A stretch of DNA of 64,000 bases from Bifidobacterium sp. (GCA_024104275.1 JAGGHK010000003.1:124001-188000), one strand, 5' to 3'; counted from the stretch's first letter, positions 19,347-28,256 are shown. Made by a program: numbers and translations. The notes: generated from the sequence alone by a model not told the origin.

Positions 19347-20879
19347 TTAGCGCACCGCGCCGGCAGGCTGGTCACCCACGACCTGCACCAGCGTACCCTG
19401 CGGGCAGTTGTCGTAGATCCATTGGGCGTCGCCGACGTTCATATTGACGCAACCGTGCGAGCCATACTCGGACGGGTTGCCGGTGGCGATACCGACCGGA
19501 TTCCAATCCGCGGTATGGAAGCCCTCACCGCCGTTGAAATAGCTGACCCAGCGTACATTCGGAGAAACGTAACCGGGGCCACGCATGGTCTGCACCGCGT
19601 AACGCAGATAGATGACGTAGTTGCCCAGATTGGTCTCGTCGCCGCCCGGCTTGCCCGTACAAACCAGGAAGGTCTTCACCAGCTGGTCGTTTTTGTAGAC
19701 CGTCGCGGTCTGTGAGGCACGGTCAACGACGATGCGCATCTCGGACTTCGTCTGTTTGACATCGAATTTGGTGATGTCCGCTGCCGCCTGGATGGTGGCC
19801 GACTGACCGTTGGTCATGGCAGAGTAGACCTGATTGACCACGGCATCGCCGTCTTTGACCTTGACGCCATTAACGCCCTTGGTCATCGTGAGCATCACCT
19901 TGCCGTTGCCGTCGACGATGTCCTGCTGGCTGACCATATCCTGGTTGAGTTGCTTGGGCATTTCGCTGTTGATGTAGCCCACAATGGCGTTCTTGTCAAT
20001 GCTCAGATTGATCCGCCCTTTTGCAAGATCCGTATTGGGTTTGATCCATGAGGCCAATTGCACGACCGGCACCTCGAACTGGCTGGCGTCGCCGTTATTG
20101 ATGACGATTTTGTTGGTCAGAAGCTTGTTCGCCGCGTCGACCGCCGTTTGTGCAGCGTTTTGAGAGACGGGAGTATCGATGGTCTTATAAGAGACCTTGA
20201 CGGACTTGGTTTCCCCCGGATCCGCAATCAGGGTATTGACCGAATTCTTGACACCGCTCATTTCAGGGGCACGCCCGCCATGGCCAGCAGCAGCCACGAA
20301 TGTGTTGGAATTACCGTCGAAAGCCACGCTTGAAGGAACGGCCTTATCGCCGTCCTTAACGAACGTGTTGGTCAGATAGATGTTGATCGGCAGGTCGGTG
20401 ACGTCCGCCACAAGCTTGACGTCATCCCTCTGGAAAGGAACAATGCGACCCACACCGTCCCCCTTGGCGGCCAAAAGATTCTGAACGGTCTTGCCGGTAT
20501 CGACCTTCACACCCAGATCCTTGAAATCGGCGGTCGCCTTCTTGCCCTGCCCGTCGGAAATGATGACTTTCGAATTGCGGACCTCGTGGTCGACGGTCTG
20601 TTTCAATTGAGCGGCATTCTGCCCGGCCACGGCCACATCGCCCAGATGGACCCCCGGAGCGGCCTTATCTTTGTAATACCAACGTGCACCAAAGAACGAG
20701 GCCACCAACGCGACGACAAGCACCGCAAAAACCACAGCGGCGATGATGATCGGCAGACGATGCTTGCCCTGCTTCTTGGGCATCGCATGAGCCCCGACGC
20801 CAAGCGCTGCGATATCGGCTTGGCTGAGTTCACTCGTCAGCGCCTCAGGCTCGTTGCCGCCATTGATCACGTTGTCCAT
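19347..20879 (-). CDS. L,D-transpeptidase (YkuD) with peptidoglycan-binding region
   Basis: Predicted to make 3-3 cross-links or attach proteins in the cell wall. A cytoplasmic head of about 50 residues leads to one membrane helix (LPIIIAAVVFAVLVVALVASF). A long extracellular region follows that resembles the peptidoglycan-binding repeats found before YkuD domains. The catalytic domain has HGCVNMNVGDA, with His near 475 and Cys near 477. I chose the ATG at 20877-20879 because GGAGG lies 5 nt upstream; a longer in-frame extension to 20981 has no such site. The length is 510 residues. Confidence 0.93.
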   Translation of the reverse strand: MDNVINGGNEPEALTSELSQADIAALGVGAHAMPKKQGKHRLPIIIAAVVFAVLVVALVASFFGARWYYKDKAAPGVHLGDVAVAGQNAAQLKQTVDHEVRNSKVIISDGQGKKATADFKDLGVKVDTGKTVQNLLAAKGDGVGRIVPFQRDDVKLVADVTDLPINIYLTNTFVKDGDKAVPSSVAFDGNSNTFVAAAGHGGRAPEMSGVKNSVNTLIADPGETKSVKVSYKTIDTPVSQNAAQTAVDAANKLLTNKIVINNGDASQFEVPVVQLASWIKPNTDLAKGRINLSIDKNAIVGYINSEMPKQLNQDMVSQQDIVDGNGKVMLTMTKGVNGVKVKDGDAVVNQVYSAMTNGQSATIQAAADITKFDVKQTKSEMRIVVDRASQTATVYKNDQLVKTFLVCTGKPGGDETNLGNYVIYLRYAVQTMRGPGYVSPNVRWVSYFNGGEGFHTADWNPVGIATGNPSEYGSHGCVNMNVGDAQWIYDNCPQGTLVQVVGDQPAGAVR

Positions 20880-21061
20880 TACTTCCTCCAGATACCCTTC
20901 CCAGCGTACTGAGATACAAGAATACCGCAGAGATATGACGTGACAGTAGTCCTGAAAGCGATAAACGAAGCCGTTCGCCACATAGCGAAAAGAGAAACGC
21001 CCAAACAGATAATCCGGAGATATCTAAATATTTTATCCGGCAGATATCAATAATTTCTGCA

Positions 21062-22246
21062 TTACAGTTTCTGCCCGTACCACTCTTCGATCATGTAACG
21101 CGCGACGGTCGCCTTGCCGGGCTGCTTGATTCGACCAGCGGTCAGCGCCTCGGCGAATTCGTCTCTGGTGAAGAAACGGGCATCGAGCGTTTCAAGGCCA
21201 TCCACCTTGACATCGGTGCCAAGTGCGCGGGCTTTGAACGCAACCATCAACGACGCCGGGAACGGCCAGGGCTGGGAGCCCAGATATTTCACCTCGCCGA
21301 GCGTCAGTCCCGTCTCTTCCTGGGCTTCGCGCCTTACGGCATGTTCGAGATTTTCTCCGGCCTCGACGAATCCCGCGCACACCGAATAGAAAGCCGGATC
21401 GCTCCATTTCTTATTGTGCTGCAGAAGCAGCCTGCCCTGCCCGTCGACAATCGAGGTGATGACCGCCGGTTCGATACGCGGGAACAGCAGCGAACGGTGG
21501 GCTTCGCAGTTTTCGTTTCCGCACTGCTGGGCCCATCCGGACATGGCCGGACGAACCCGGGAGCCGCAACGCGGGCAACACTTCTGGTTGTTGTGCCAGT
21601 TGCTCAGCGCGACCGCCGTAGTGGCCTGCCCCGCCTCACGGGCCGAGGCGTGCGGAGCGAAGCCCGAAAGCGAGACCCAGTCGAAACGCTCAAGGGCACG
21701 CTCAAGCACTTGGGCTTGAGCGGGCTGGCTGCCGCTGCCTGCCTCTGCAATCTTGGCGAATCCGGAAACGTCAAGAGCCACGACCGCCTGAGCATGTTCG
21801 CCGCCCACACCGTAGCTGCCGAGGAAGATGGGGATAAGCCCGAGCTCGTTTGCGGCTTGGTTTATAGCGTTGCGGCCAGCTGGGTCATTCTCTGGCGCCG
21901 GAGCCGCATTTAGCGGAACCTCTTTTGCCGACGCCGCGTTCGCCGACGCTTTCGATTCGTCTGAATCCTTATCTGATTGCCCGGCAAACGCACGCAAAAC
22001 ATACTCTCCGGGCACCCCAGCCAAGCGTATCTTCGCGGTTTCGTAATCGACCCGCGCCGCCTGTCCGTCGGGCACTGCCACCAGCCCGTCGCGCACGAAA
22101 ACGACCGTCGTCTTCGGTTGCGCCAGGACTTTCGCAATGAGATCGGGGTCGCCTCTACGCTCGGTCTGGTAGTCGATGTCGCCCTGCGCGAGCGGCAGGA
22201 ACGGCAGCACCTGAGTCAATGCCAGCGATGAAAACGAAGCAGTCAT
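21062..22246 (-). CDS. nudC: NudC-like Nudix hydrolase (NAD(H) pyrophosphatase family)
   Basis: Predicted to hydrolyse NADH, or NAD caps on RNA. A variable N-terminal domain of about 200 residues is followed by a zinc ribbon (CCPRCGSRV and a second CGNENC pair). The Nudix box then follows: GFVEAGENLEHAVRREAQEETG, with all catalytic glutamates present. The downstream SQPWPFPASLM is the NADH-pyrophosphatase SQPWPFPxS signature. It starts with ATG after AGAGG. The length of 394 residues exceeds E. coli NudC (257) because of an Ala/Ser-rich N-terminal insertion. Confidence 0.93.
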   Translation of the reverse strand: MTASFSSLALTQVLPFLPLAQGDIDYQTERRGDPDLIAKVLAQPKTTVVFVRDGLVAVPDGQAARVDYETAKIRLAGVPGEYVLRAFAGQSDKDSDESKASANAASAKEVPLNAAPAPENDPAGRNAINQAANELGLIPIFLGSYGVGGEHAQAVVALDVSGFAKIAEAGSGSQPAQAQVLERALERFDWVSLSGFAPHASAREAGQATTAVALSNWHNNQKCCPRCGSRVRPAMSGWAQQCGNENCEAHRSLLFPRIEPAVITSIVDGQGRLLLQHNKKWSDPAFYSVCAGFVEAGENLEHAVRREAQEETGLTLGEVKYLGSQPWPFPASLMVAFKARALGTDVKVDGLETLDARFFTRDEFAEALTAGRIKQPGKATVARYMIEEWYGQKL

Positions 22247-22363
22247 GTCAACCTCTTTAGACTTTCAGACGCGTCTATCCCCGTGAATCACTTGCGTCAT
22301 TATATGAAATGCTATAACCGATTAGCCATTATCGCACGGCAACAACCTGCTTGCTCTCTAAAG

Positions 22364-22571
22364 CACACTTTTCAGACGCCACCGTCAGATACGTGCATAT
22401 CTCAGCCCGACCAATTCGCACCTTTCCGACGCCACCGTCAGAAACATGCACTTTGGCAACCGAAAAAACACACTTTCCCGACGCCAGCTTCAGATACGTG
22501 CACCTTGGCAACCGCAAAACGCACTTTCCCGACGCCAGCTTCAGAAACGTGCACCTTTCAGATAGGTGCAC
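22364..22571. repeat. Intergenic tandem repeat, four units of about 52 bp
   Basis: The core GACGCCA(C/G)C followed by a G/T TCAG(A)A(T/A)AC(G/A)TGCAC stretch starts at 22375, 22428, 22480 and 22531, at intervals of 53, 52 and 51 bp. The last two units are nearly identical and the first two have drifted. The array fills most of the gap between nudC and the alpha/beta-hydrolase gene. An 80-codon frame crosses it on the minus strand and gives a repeated LKLASGKCV-like peptide, which I regard as a by-product of the DNA repeat. Confidence 0.85.
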
Positions 22572-22595
22572 CTTATGGATCAGACGAATACTGGG

Positions 22596-23450
22596 CTATA
22601 CGCGTTCGACCAAGGCCAGCAGCGCGTTTGCGACGGTGTCAGGGTGCTCGACGGCGCTGAAATGGCCGCAATCGGGAATTGCGGTGAAGGCGACGGACGT
22701 GGAAGTCATGGCATTGGCGAGCGGCCGCATCTTGGCGGGCGGACTGGAAGGGTCGTTCTCCCCGCAGATAACCGCCACAGGAGCAGTGACACGCGCCAGC
22801 TGGTCGGTGGTGTCCACGCGACCGGCGGCCATGCGCTCGCGCCAGGCAAGCCCTTCCGGACGCTGATCGCAAATCCAGTCGGTCAGTAAATCTTGGAATT
22901 GCTGACTCTGCTTCACGGTCGAGTCCCCCGCCTGCGGACGCGCGAAATGCATCACCGGTTCGACGGTGTTGCCGCTTTCGCAGGTTTTGGCGATATTGAG
23001 CCGGTTCGCACGGGCATGAGGGCTATCCGCAATCGTAGTGGTGTCGCACAACGCAAGCCCGGCAACGGTTTCCGGGAACAGACGCTGAATGTCCATCGCG
23101 ATATAGCCACCCATCGAAAGGCCCACCCAGATGGCCTTTTCGTGCCCGGTGATATGCAGCATCGAAACGTAGGCTTCAGCCACCTTGTCCATCGCCTCGG
23201 CGTAAGCGCCGTCATCGGCGACCGCGCCGGTGGCATGCGCATCGGGTATCGAAGCGTCGCCGGCACCCGGCGTGTCCGGTGCCCAAATCGGGAACGGCGC
23301 TAAACCATGTTCGTCACCAAGTCCAATCAGACTTTTCGCGCAATCATCCCACATCCGAGCATCCACAGGGAAGGCATGCAACAGAACCAGCGGTACGCCT
23401 TTGCCGGAACGATAGACCTTGTTATTAACACGAATATTCATTTCTTCCAT
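22596..23450 (-). CDS. Alpha/beta-fold hydrolase, substrate unknown
   Basis: The 284-residue protein has the alpha/beta-hydrolase layout: an LVLLHAFPVDARMW oxyanion loop near residues 20-33, the nucleophile elbow GLSMGG, an Asp in CGENDP and a late His in DCGHFSAVE. It resembles the 3-oxoadipate enol-lactonase and esterase branches, but the substrate cannot be told from sequence. I chose the ATG at 23450, which lies 4 nt after the stop of the upstream gene; a second ATG three codons later is equally plausible. The tight spacing implies translational coupling with the Nudix-like gene. Confidence 0.85.
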   Translation of the reverse strand: MEEMNIRVNNKVYRSGKGVPLVLLHAFPVDARMWDDCAKSLIGLGDEHGLAPFPIWAPDTPGAGDASIPDAHATGAVADDGAYAEAMDKVAEAYVSMLHITGHEKAIWVGLSMGGYIAMDIQRLFPETVAGLALCDTTTIADSPHARANRLNIAKTCESGNTVEPVMHFARPQAGDSTVKQSQQFQDLLTDWICDQRPEGLAWRERMAAGRVDTTDQLARVTAPVAVICGENDPSSPPAKMRPLANAMTSTSVAFTAIPDCGHFSAVEHPDTVANALLALVERV

Positions 23451-23454
23451 TCCG

Positions 23455-24087
23455 TTATTCGCCGACTCCGGCCCACGAAAGCGCACGACGCACGATCTGG
23501 CCGTGCCCGCCGGACATCTGGGCGATGAACGTGTCAAGCTTTTTGCTGTCCACATCGCACCATTCCACGTCGAGCGCCGGGTCGAGCGGCTTGCAGTCTC
23601 CGGAGATCTGGACCACATAGCACAACGCGATGGCATGCTGGCGCGAGTCGTAGAACTCCGAGATGCCAGGGGTCGGGAAGAACTCGGCGACCGTGAAGGG
23701 CTGGAGGCTCGCGGGCAGAATCGGCAAGGCGAGGTCGCCCAGGTCCTTGGCGATGTTGCGCGCGATGGCCTCACGAATGGTCTCGTGGAAAAGAATGCGA
23801 CCGGTGATCAGCGTGCGTTCCACGGAACCGCTGTCGCGCACACGCAGAAGCGAGCCGACAGCGCTGACGCGGCCCATGTCGTCGGTGCGCACCGGAACCA
23901 CTTCAGCATAGACGATGGGAAGTTTGGCGCGCGCCTCGTCGATGTCGTGCGGCGTCAGCCAGCCGGGAGGGTTGCCGTTGCTGCCGCCGCGCACGAAGTC
24001 CTCGGGCGTGATGCCATCGAATTCGCCGCGATGCCGCCCCGCATCGAAATCGCCCTCGTCGGGCACTTCATCATTCAAGACTGCCAT
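23455..24087 (-). CDS. DUF4916-like protein with degenerate Nudix box
   Basis: Function unknown. The 210-residue protein fits the DUF4916/Nudix-related group of actinobacteria: GWLTPHDIDEARAKLPIVYAEVVPV, then RVRDSGSVERTLITGR. The segment GRILFHETIREAIARNIAKDLG aligns with the Nudix pattern G-x5-E-x7-R-E-U-x-E-E-x-G, but the later catalytic glutamates are replaced by N, K and D, so hydrolysis is doubtful. The gene is coupled to the downstream hydrolase. GATAAT lies 6 nt before the ATG, with GGAGG only 1 nt away from it, so a leaderless start is likely. Confidence 0.75.
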   Translation of the reverse strand: MAVLNDEVPDEGDFDAGRHRGEFDGITPEDFVRGGSNGNPPGWLTPHDIDEARAKLPIVYAEVVPVRTDDMGRVSAVGSLLRVRDSGSVERTLITGRILFHETIREAIARNIAKDLGDLALPILPASLQPFTVAEFFPTPGISEFYDSRQHAIALCYVVQISGDCKPLDPALDVEWCDVDSKKLDTFIAQMSGGHGQIVRRALSWAGVGE

Positions 24088-24248
24088 GCCTCCATTATCC
24101 GCGGGATGGCTGACGAATGCGCGAGACGAACGGCCTTTTCGTCACTGGCTTAGCAATGTTGGGGTTTGCTGAGAGACTGAATATTACATCGTTCGCGAGG
24201 TAAAAGCCCACGAAATGGTGCAACGCACAAGCGGAAGGAGCCATAATC

Positions 24249-24599
24249 ATGGCAACGCAGACTTTGACGGCAAAAAACTTTGAAGAGACCATCACCAACA
24301 ACGACCTCGTGTTCGTTGATTTCTGGGCCACTTGGTGCGGCCCGTGCAAAGCGTTCGGCCCGGTCTACGAGAAGGCCAGCGAGGCCAACCCCGACATCGT
24401 CTTCGGCAAGGTCGACATCGACCAGAACCAGGAGCTTGCCACCGCGGCCGAGATCCAGGCCGTCCCCACGCTGATGATCGCCAAGAAGGGCCAGATCGTC
24501 TTCAAGCAGGCCGGCGCACTGCGCGCCTCCGACCTTGACGAGGTCATCAAGCAGGCCCGCGCCCTTGACGTCAATGCCAAGGAAGACGCCAACGCCTGA
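24249..24599 (+). CDS. trxA: Thioredoxin
   Basis: Reduces disulfides in cytosolic proteins, fed by thioredoxin reductase (not in this window). The 116-residue protein has the active site FWATWCGPCK with cysteines at 30 and 33, and the cis-proline turn AVPTLMI. The ATG is preceded by AAGGAG at 8 nt. It is the only gene of its transcript; a strong terminator follows 85 nt after the stop. It is divergent from the DUF4916-like gene. Confidence 0.95.
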   Translation: MATQTLTAKNFEETITNNDLVFVDFWATWCGPCKAFGPVYEKASEANPDIVFGKVDIDQNQELATAAEIQAVPTLMIAKKGQIVFKQAGALRASDLDEVIKQARALDVNAKEDANA

Positions 24600-24683
24600 A
24601 ACATCTGAAACGTCGGGACGAAAGAACATTTGAGCCAGTAGATTCAGGCCCAAACATATTCCCGACAGCGTTCACGTAAAGCG

Positions 24684-24723
24684 ATATGCCGATAGCCATC
24701 AACTGTTTTGGCTATCGGCATAT
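24684..24723 (+). terminator. Strong Rho-independent terminator after trxA
   Basis: A perfect 14-bp inverted repeat (ATATGCCGATAGCC with its complement) encloses a 12-nt loop and is followed by TTGTT. Confidence 0.85.
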
Positions 24724-24835
24724 TTGTTACCGAAGCGACAGAATAACAGCGTTCCAAAGCGTAATACGTAATTCTTTCTATTGATTCGCATTATATTTTG
24801 CTCGTTTATACACAAGATTTTTCGCGCCACTGCGT

Positions 24836-24841
24836 TATAAT
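24836..24841 (+). promoter_or_regulatory. Consensus -10 box upstream of the Rpf-like gene
   Basis: A perfect TATAAT stands about 170 nt before the Rpf-like start; no good -35 hexamer is placed 16-18 nt upstream. The implied leader of about 160 nt contains CCGCCGAGGCGG (24870-24881) and two CGTACG palindromes 13 bp apart (24908 and 24921). I could not match the leader to a known riboswitch class. Confidence 0.35.
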
Positions 24842-25010
24842 TATGTTTGTTTTGTGATGTAGTGATGTACCCGCCGAGGCGGATTGAAAAGTTGCGGCGT
24901 TGCATCCCGTACGTAAGAGACGTACGAAAGAGATATGAGATGAGAAGAACGGTGCGTCCGTTATTTGACGTATCAGAAGCTGTAGGACTACCTAGGAGCA
25001 TTAAAGGCAT

Positions 25011-26006
25011 ATGGCTAACCACCGTAAGCAAACCAAGACCTTGAGGTCGCTGAGCAAACGCCAGTGGACGAAGATCGCGGCCGGCGTAGTAGCGGTTGTG
25101 GCATTGGTGGGCGGCAGTGCAATCGCCGTTCACGCGCATAATGCACGTCAGGATTCCGTCAATCGTGTCACTTCGTATTCGGCCACCGACGCCAACGCGC
25201 TCGGCGTCTCCCGCGGTACCGACCGTGAGGACCTTCGCGGCGGCAAGGCCGGTGACACCTACGTCACCGTCAAGATCAACGGCAAGAACCGTGCCGTGGT
25301 CGGCTCCCACTTCACCGACGTCAAGTCCGTGCTCGACCAAGGCAACATCACCCTCGAAACCGGCGACACTGTCAATCCAAGCCTCAAGACCAAGGTCAAC
25401 GAATCCACGGTCATCAGCATCGAGCGCGCCGATGCGAATCTCGAGACTTCCGACGCTCCCATCGGTTTCAACACGGTGACCAAGGAGACTTCGGACCTTC
25501 CCAAGGGTCAGCAGAAGGTTGAATCCGAAGGTCAGGAAGGCGTGATGGAAACCACCAGCCTCGTTACCAAGGCCGGTAAGAAGACCATCTCCTCCAACGT
25601 TTTCACTTCATTCGTGAAGCAGGCTCCCGTCGACAAAGTCATCCTCGTGGGCACTGGCTCCAGCTCCTCCGTTTCCAGCGATGCGGCCAATATCGGCTCC
25701 ACCGTTCCGGTCGGCGAGATGCAGCAATGGGCGCATGACTACCTGCTTTCCACCGGCGGCTCCGAAGCCGACTTCACCGCCACCGTCTTCATCATCAGCC
25801 ACGAATCCGGCTGGCGCGTCAATGCGCAGAATCCTTCAGGCGCCTACGGCCTGCCTCAAGCACTGCCCGGCAGCAAGATGGCGAGCGCCGGCGCGGACTG
25901 GGCGACGAACTACCAGACCCAGCTCAAGTGGTTCTGGGGCTACTGCGCACGCTACGGCGGCGTACAGGGTGCCTACGCCCACTGGCAGGTTGCCCACAGC
26001 TACTGA
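25011..26006 (+). CDS. Rpf/RpfB-like secreted cell-wall hydrolase (G5 domain and transglycosylase-like domain)
   Basis: Predicted extracellular peptidoglycan-cleaving protein of the resuscitation-promoting type. A membrane/signal helix (about residues 20-42) is followed by a DUF348-like segment (YVTVKINGKNRAVVG). A G5-like domain follows (about 130-215), then a Ser-rich linker and a C-terminal lysozyme-like domain (about 245-331) with a FIISHESGW catalytic glutamate and NPSGAYGLPQALPG. The ATG at 25011 has AAGG 4 nt upstream and AGGAG further back. The gene is monocistronic, with a terminator 27 nt after the stop. Confidence 0.9.
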   Translation: MANHRKQTKTLRSLSKRQWTKIAAGVVAVVALVGGSAIAVHAHNARQDSVNRVTSYSATDANALGVSRGTDREDLRGGKAGDTYVTVKINGKNRAVVGSHFTDVKSVLDQGNITLETGDTVNPSLKTKVNESTVISIERADANLETSDAPIGFNTVTKETSDLPKGQQKVESEGQEGVMETTSLVTKAGKKTISSNVFTSFVKQAPVDKVILVGTGSSSSVSSDAANIGSTVPVGEMQQWAHDYLLSTGGSEADFTATVFIISHESGWRVNAQNPSGAYGLPQALPGSKMASAGADWATNYQTQLKWFWGYCARYGGVQGAYAHWQVAHSY

Positions 26007-26032
26007 GTTTCTAACGTAGCGTAAATCTTGAG

Positions 26033-26066
26033 ATTGAGGCTCCCGGTACATTCCGGAAGCCTCAAT
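26033..26066 (+). terminator. Terminator after the Rpf-like gene
   Basis: The arms ATTGAGGCTCCCGG and CCGGAAGCCTCAAT pair with one mismatch around a 6-nt loop; the T-run after it is poor. Confidence 0.65.
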
Positions 26067-26105
26067 TGGTATCTGGATGAACCTTTTACTTTACACAGCC
26101 GTTTG

Positions 26106-26149
26106 TTTACGATCGTAAATAAATATCATTGTTTATGTTCATAAACAAT
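26106..26149. repeat. Two AT-rich palindromes between the Rpf-like gene and galE
   Basis: A perfect 14-bp palindrome TTTACGATCGTAAA (26106-26119) is followed by the inverted repeat ATTGTTTAT-GTTC-ATAAACAAT (26128-26149). A short GACTTCAAC tandem repeat begins near 26168. The gap lies between two converging terminators, so ordinary promoter use is unlikely. These may be binding sites; nothing identifies a ligand. Confidence 0.6.
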
Positions 26150-26266
26150 CTGAGCCGATTCAATGATTTCAATGACTTCAACGACTTCAACTCCAATGAA
26201 ACAGAGGTAAGTAACCGCAACAATCCATATTGATCCACTCACAACAACTCACAATCGTTCACAAAC

Positions 26267-26311
26267 AAGAAAGGCTGTTGCCTTGTGCAAAGCACAGCAA
26301 CAGCCTTTCTT
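26267..26311 (-). terminator. Terminator after galE
   Basis: A perfect 15-bp stem (AAGAAAGGCTGTTGC with its complement) and a 15-nt loop lie 20 nt beyond the galE stop. The stem begins with A's and ends with T's, so it can act on both strands. Confidence 0.85.
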
Positions 26312-26330
26312 CAATCAGCCTAAAGAAGCA

Positions 26331-27350
26331 TCAGTCCTTGCGGAAGCCCTTCGGATTCTTGGTCTGCCAGTTGAGGGACGAAGCGGCCATCTCGTCGATG
26401 CCCAGCTCGGCCTTCCAACCCAGCTCGCGCTCGGCCTTGGAGGAATCCGCGTAGCAAGCCGCGATGTCGCCGGGGCGACGGGGCTTGATGACGTAGGGGA
26501 TCTTGTGACCGGCGGCTTTCTCGTAGGCCTTGATGACCTCGAGAACGGAGTAGCCGTGGCCGGTGCCGAGGTTGTAGGTGTAGACGCCCGGATTGTCGAT
26601 TTTGTCGATTACCGCGACGTGGCCCTTGGCGAGGTCGACGACGTGGATGTAGTCGCGTACGCCGGTGCCGTCCGGGGTCGGGTAATCGTTGCCGTAGACC
26701 TGGACTTCCTTGAGCTCGCCCAGCGCCACCTTGGCGATGTAGGGGGTGAGGTTGGCGGGAATACCCTTCGGATCCTCGCCGAGCAAGCCGGAGGAATGGG
26801 CGCCGACCGGGTTGAAGTAGCGCAGCAGCACGATGGTCCAGGAATCGTCGGCGACGTAGACGTCGCGCAGGATCTGCTCCTGGAAGAGCTTGGAGGTGCC
26901 ATACGGGTTGGTGGTGCCGCCGATGGGGCTCTCTTCGGTCAGCGGCAGGTGTTCGGCCGCGCCGTAGACGGTGGCGGACGAGGAGAAGATGATCTTCTTG
27001 ACGTCGTGATCGCGCATCGCCTTCAAGAGCACCATGGTGCCGGTGAGGTTGTTGTCGTAGTACTCGATCGGCTTGGCGACGGACTCGCCCACAGCCTTGA
27101 GGCCGGCGAAGTGGATGACCCAGTCGACGTCGTTCTCCTCGAAGATGCGGTTCATCAGCTTTTCGTCGCGTACGTCACCGTCATAACGTTTGACTTCCTT
27201 GCCGGTAATCGTCTTGACGCGCTCGAGCGCCTCCGGTGACGAATTGCCATAGTTGTCGATGCTGATGACGTCATAGCCCTTGTTCAGCAGCTCCACGTCG
27301 GTGTGCGTGCCGATATATCCGGCTCCCCCGGTAACCAACACAGTTGTCAT
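26331..27350 (-). CDS. galE: UDP-glucose 4-epimerase
   Basis: Interconverts UDP-glucose and UDP-galactose, closing the Leloir pathway and supplying UDP-galactose for surface sugars. The 339-residue protein begins MTTVLVTGGAGYIGTHT, a classic NAD-binding start. It has SSSATVYG and the YGTSK catalytic Tyr/Lys pair. The start at 27348-27350 is fixed by AGGAG 5 nt upstream; 16 further in-frame codons upstream have no ribosome site. It is monocistronic and close to the EPS locus, which may use its product. Confidence 0.95.
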   Translation of the reverse strand: MTTVLVTGGAGYIGTHTDVELLNKGYDVISIDNYGNSSPEALERVKTITGKEVKRYDGDVRDEKLMNRIFEENDVDWVIHFAGLKAVGESVAKPIEYYDNNLTGTMVLLKAMRDHDVKKIIFSSSATVYGAAEHLPLTEESPIGGTTNPYGTSKLFQEQILRDVYVADDSWTIVLLRYFNPVGAHSSGLLGEDPKGIPANLTPYIAKVALGELKEVQVYGNDYPTPDGTGVRDYIHVVDLAKGHVAVIDKIDNPGVYTYNLGTGHGYSVLEVIKAYEKAAGHKIPYVIKPRRPGDIAACYADSSKAERELGWKAELGIDEMAASSLNWQTKNPKGFRKD

Positions 27351-27599
27351 TTCTGCTCCTTCATTGTGTCGTAACCTAACAAAACATAACATTAGCACAC
27401 ATTAGCTACCAAAATGCGGATATCTGAAGAGAATCGCCGTGCTTCAGTCTGTATCGGTTCCGTCCAATAGCACTTTACAAACTGCCGAGATTCCGACCCG
27501 TTACCCTTGACTATATTAATTCATTCACCAAACACGGCATTCAGAAGGATGGCTTGTCGATAACCGCAGAACTATATCGTAAACCCACTTGCTCGGATT

Positions 27600-28227
27600 T
27601 CACCGACTCTTTCGAGAACACACAGCGCCGATATCCTCAATGAGATTCCAGACTCCCGAAGAAGGACAATTGTCAGGAAACTTCCGTCCATCGTGCTCAT
27701 GTATCTCATCGGCATGCTTTGCACGCTCAAGTGCTTCCTGCTTATGTTTCAGCAAATCCTCCCAATCGTTTTTCGACAGCCCCTTCGCATATCCGTACCA
27801 GTGATGCTCCAATTCCTTCAACGCCTGCGCCTGAGTAAAGTTCGTACGCATGCAATCCTCAAAATGCCAGATCAGCCAAATCTCGAAGGCCGGGTTTGAA
27901 ACGGCTATATGAAGTTTCTTGTCAGCACAGTCGATCAGACTTCGTAACCCCTTGCGCTGATCAAAATCGAAAACCGCCCATACCTCGTCATCGCCTTCCG
28001 CAGGTTCTATTCCGGCACGTGAATCACCGTTCAGATATTTTTCCGCGAGATCGAGAATCTCCTTGGGTTCCGGCTTGTCTCGCCGAGCCAAAATCTTCAC
28101 CGGCTCAGCCCGCAGTTCCCTGTTAAGGAAATTGAAGTAATCCTCCTCTGTCTGCCCCTTCGCACACCACGATAAACCGCGTCTTGGCAGATCTCAGCGA
28201 TCTTCTGACCTTCTTTTTGCCACTCAT
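27600..28227 (-). pseudogene. RloB-like protein, frameshifted (defence pair partner)
   Basis: The ATG at 28225-28227 has GGAGG 7 nt upstream and gives MSGKKKVRRSLRSAKTRF, then IVVCEG, the usual RloB beginning. After CEG the frame reads into a stop within about 12 codons. Removing one G from the GGGG run (plus strand C's at 28155-28158) gives CEGQTEEDYFNFLNRELRAEPVKI, which joins the downstream frame carrying VWAVFDFD and NPAFEIWLIWHFED. So a single extra base inactivates an otherwise complete gene of about 208 codons. It starts 30 nt after the RloA-like gene. Confidence 0.8.
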
Positions 28228-28256
28228 CGATCCACCTCCCTGTGAAATTCGCCGAA

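Noticed and set aside
22329-22571. 80-codon Cys-containing repeat protein on the minus strand
   Set aside because: Its repeats simply mirror the DNA tandem repeat; no ribosome site and no plausible family.
24731-25010. Cyclic-di-AMP riboswitch before the Rpf-like gene, as in some actinobacteria
   Set aside because: The leader lacks the conserved G-rich and GNCC-type segments of that class; only short palindromes are visible.
28140-28160. Programmed frameshift in the RloB-like gene
   Set aside because: The GGGGCAG context is not a known slippery heptamer and there is no nearby stimulatory hairpin that I can see; a plain insertion is simpler.
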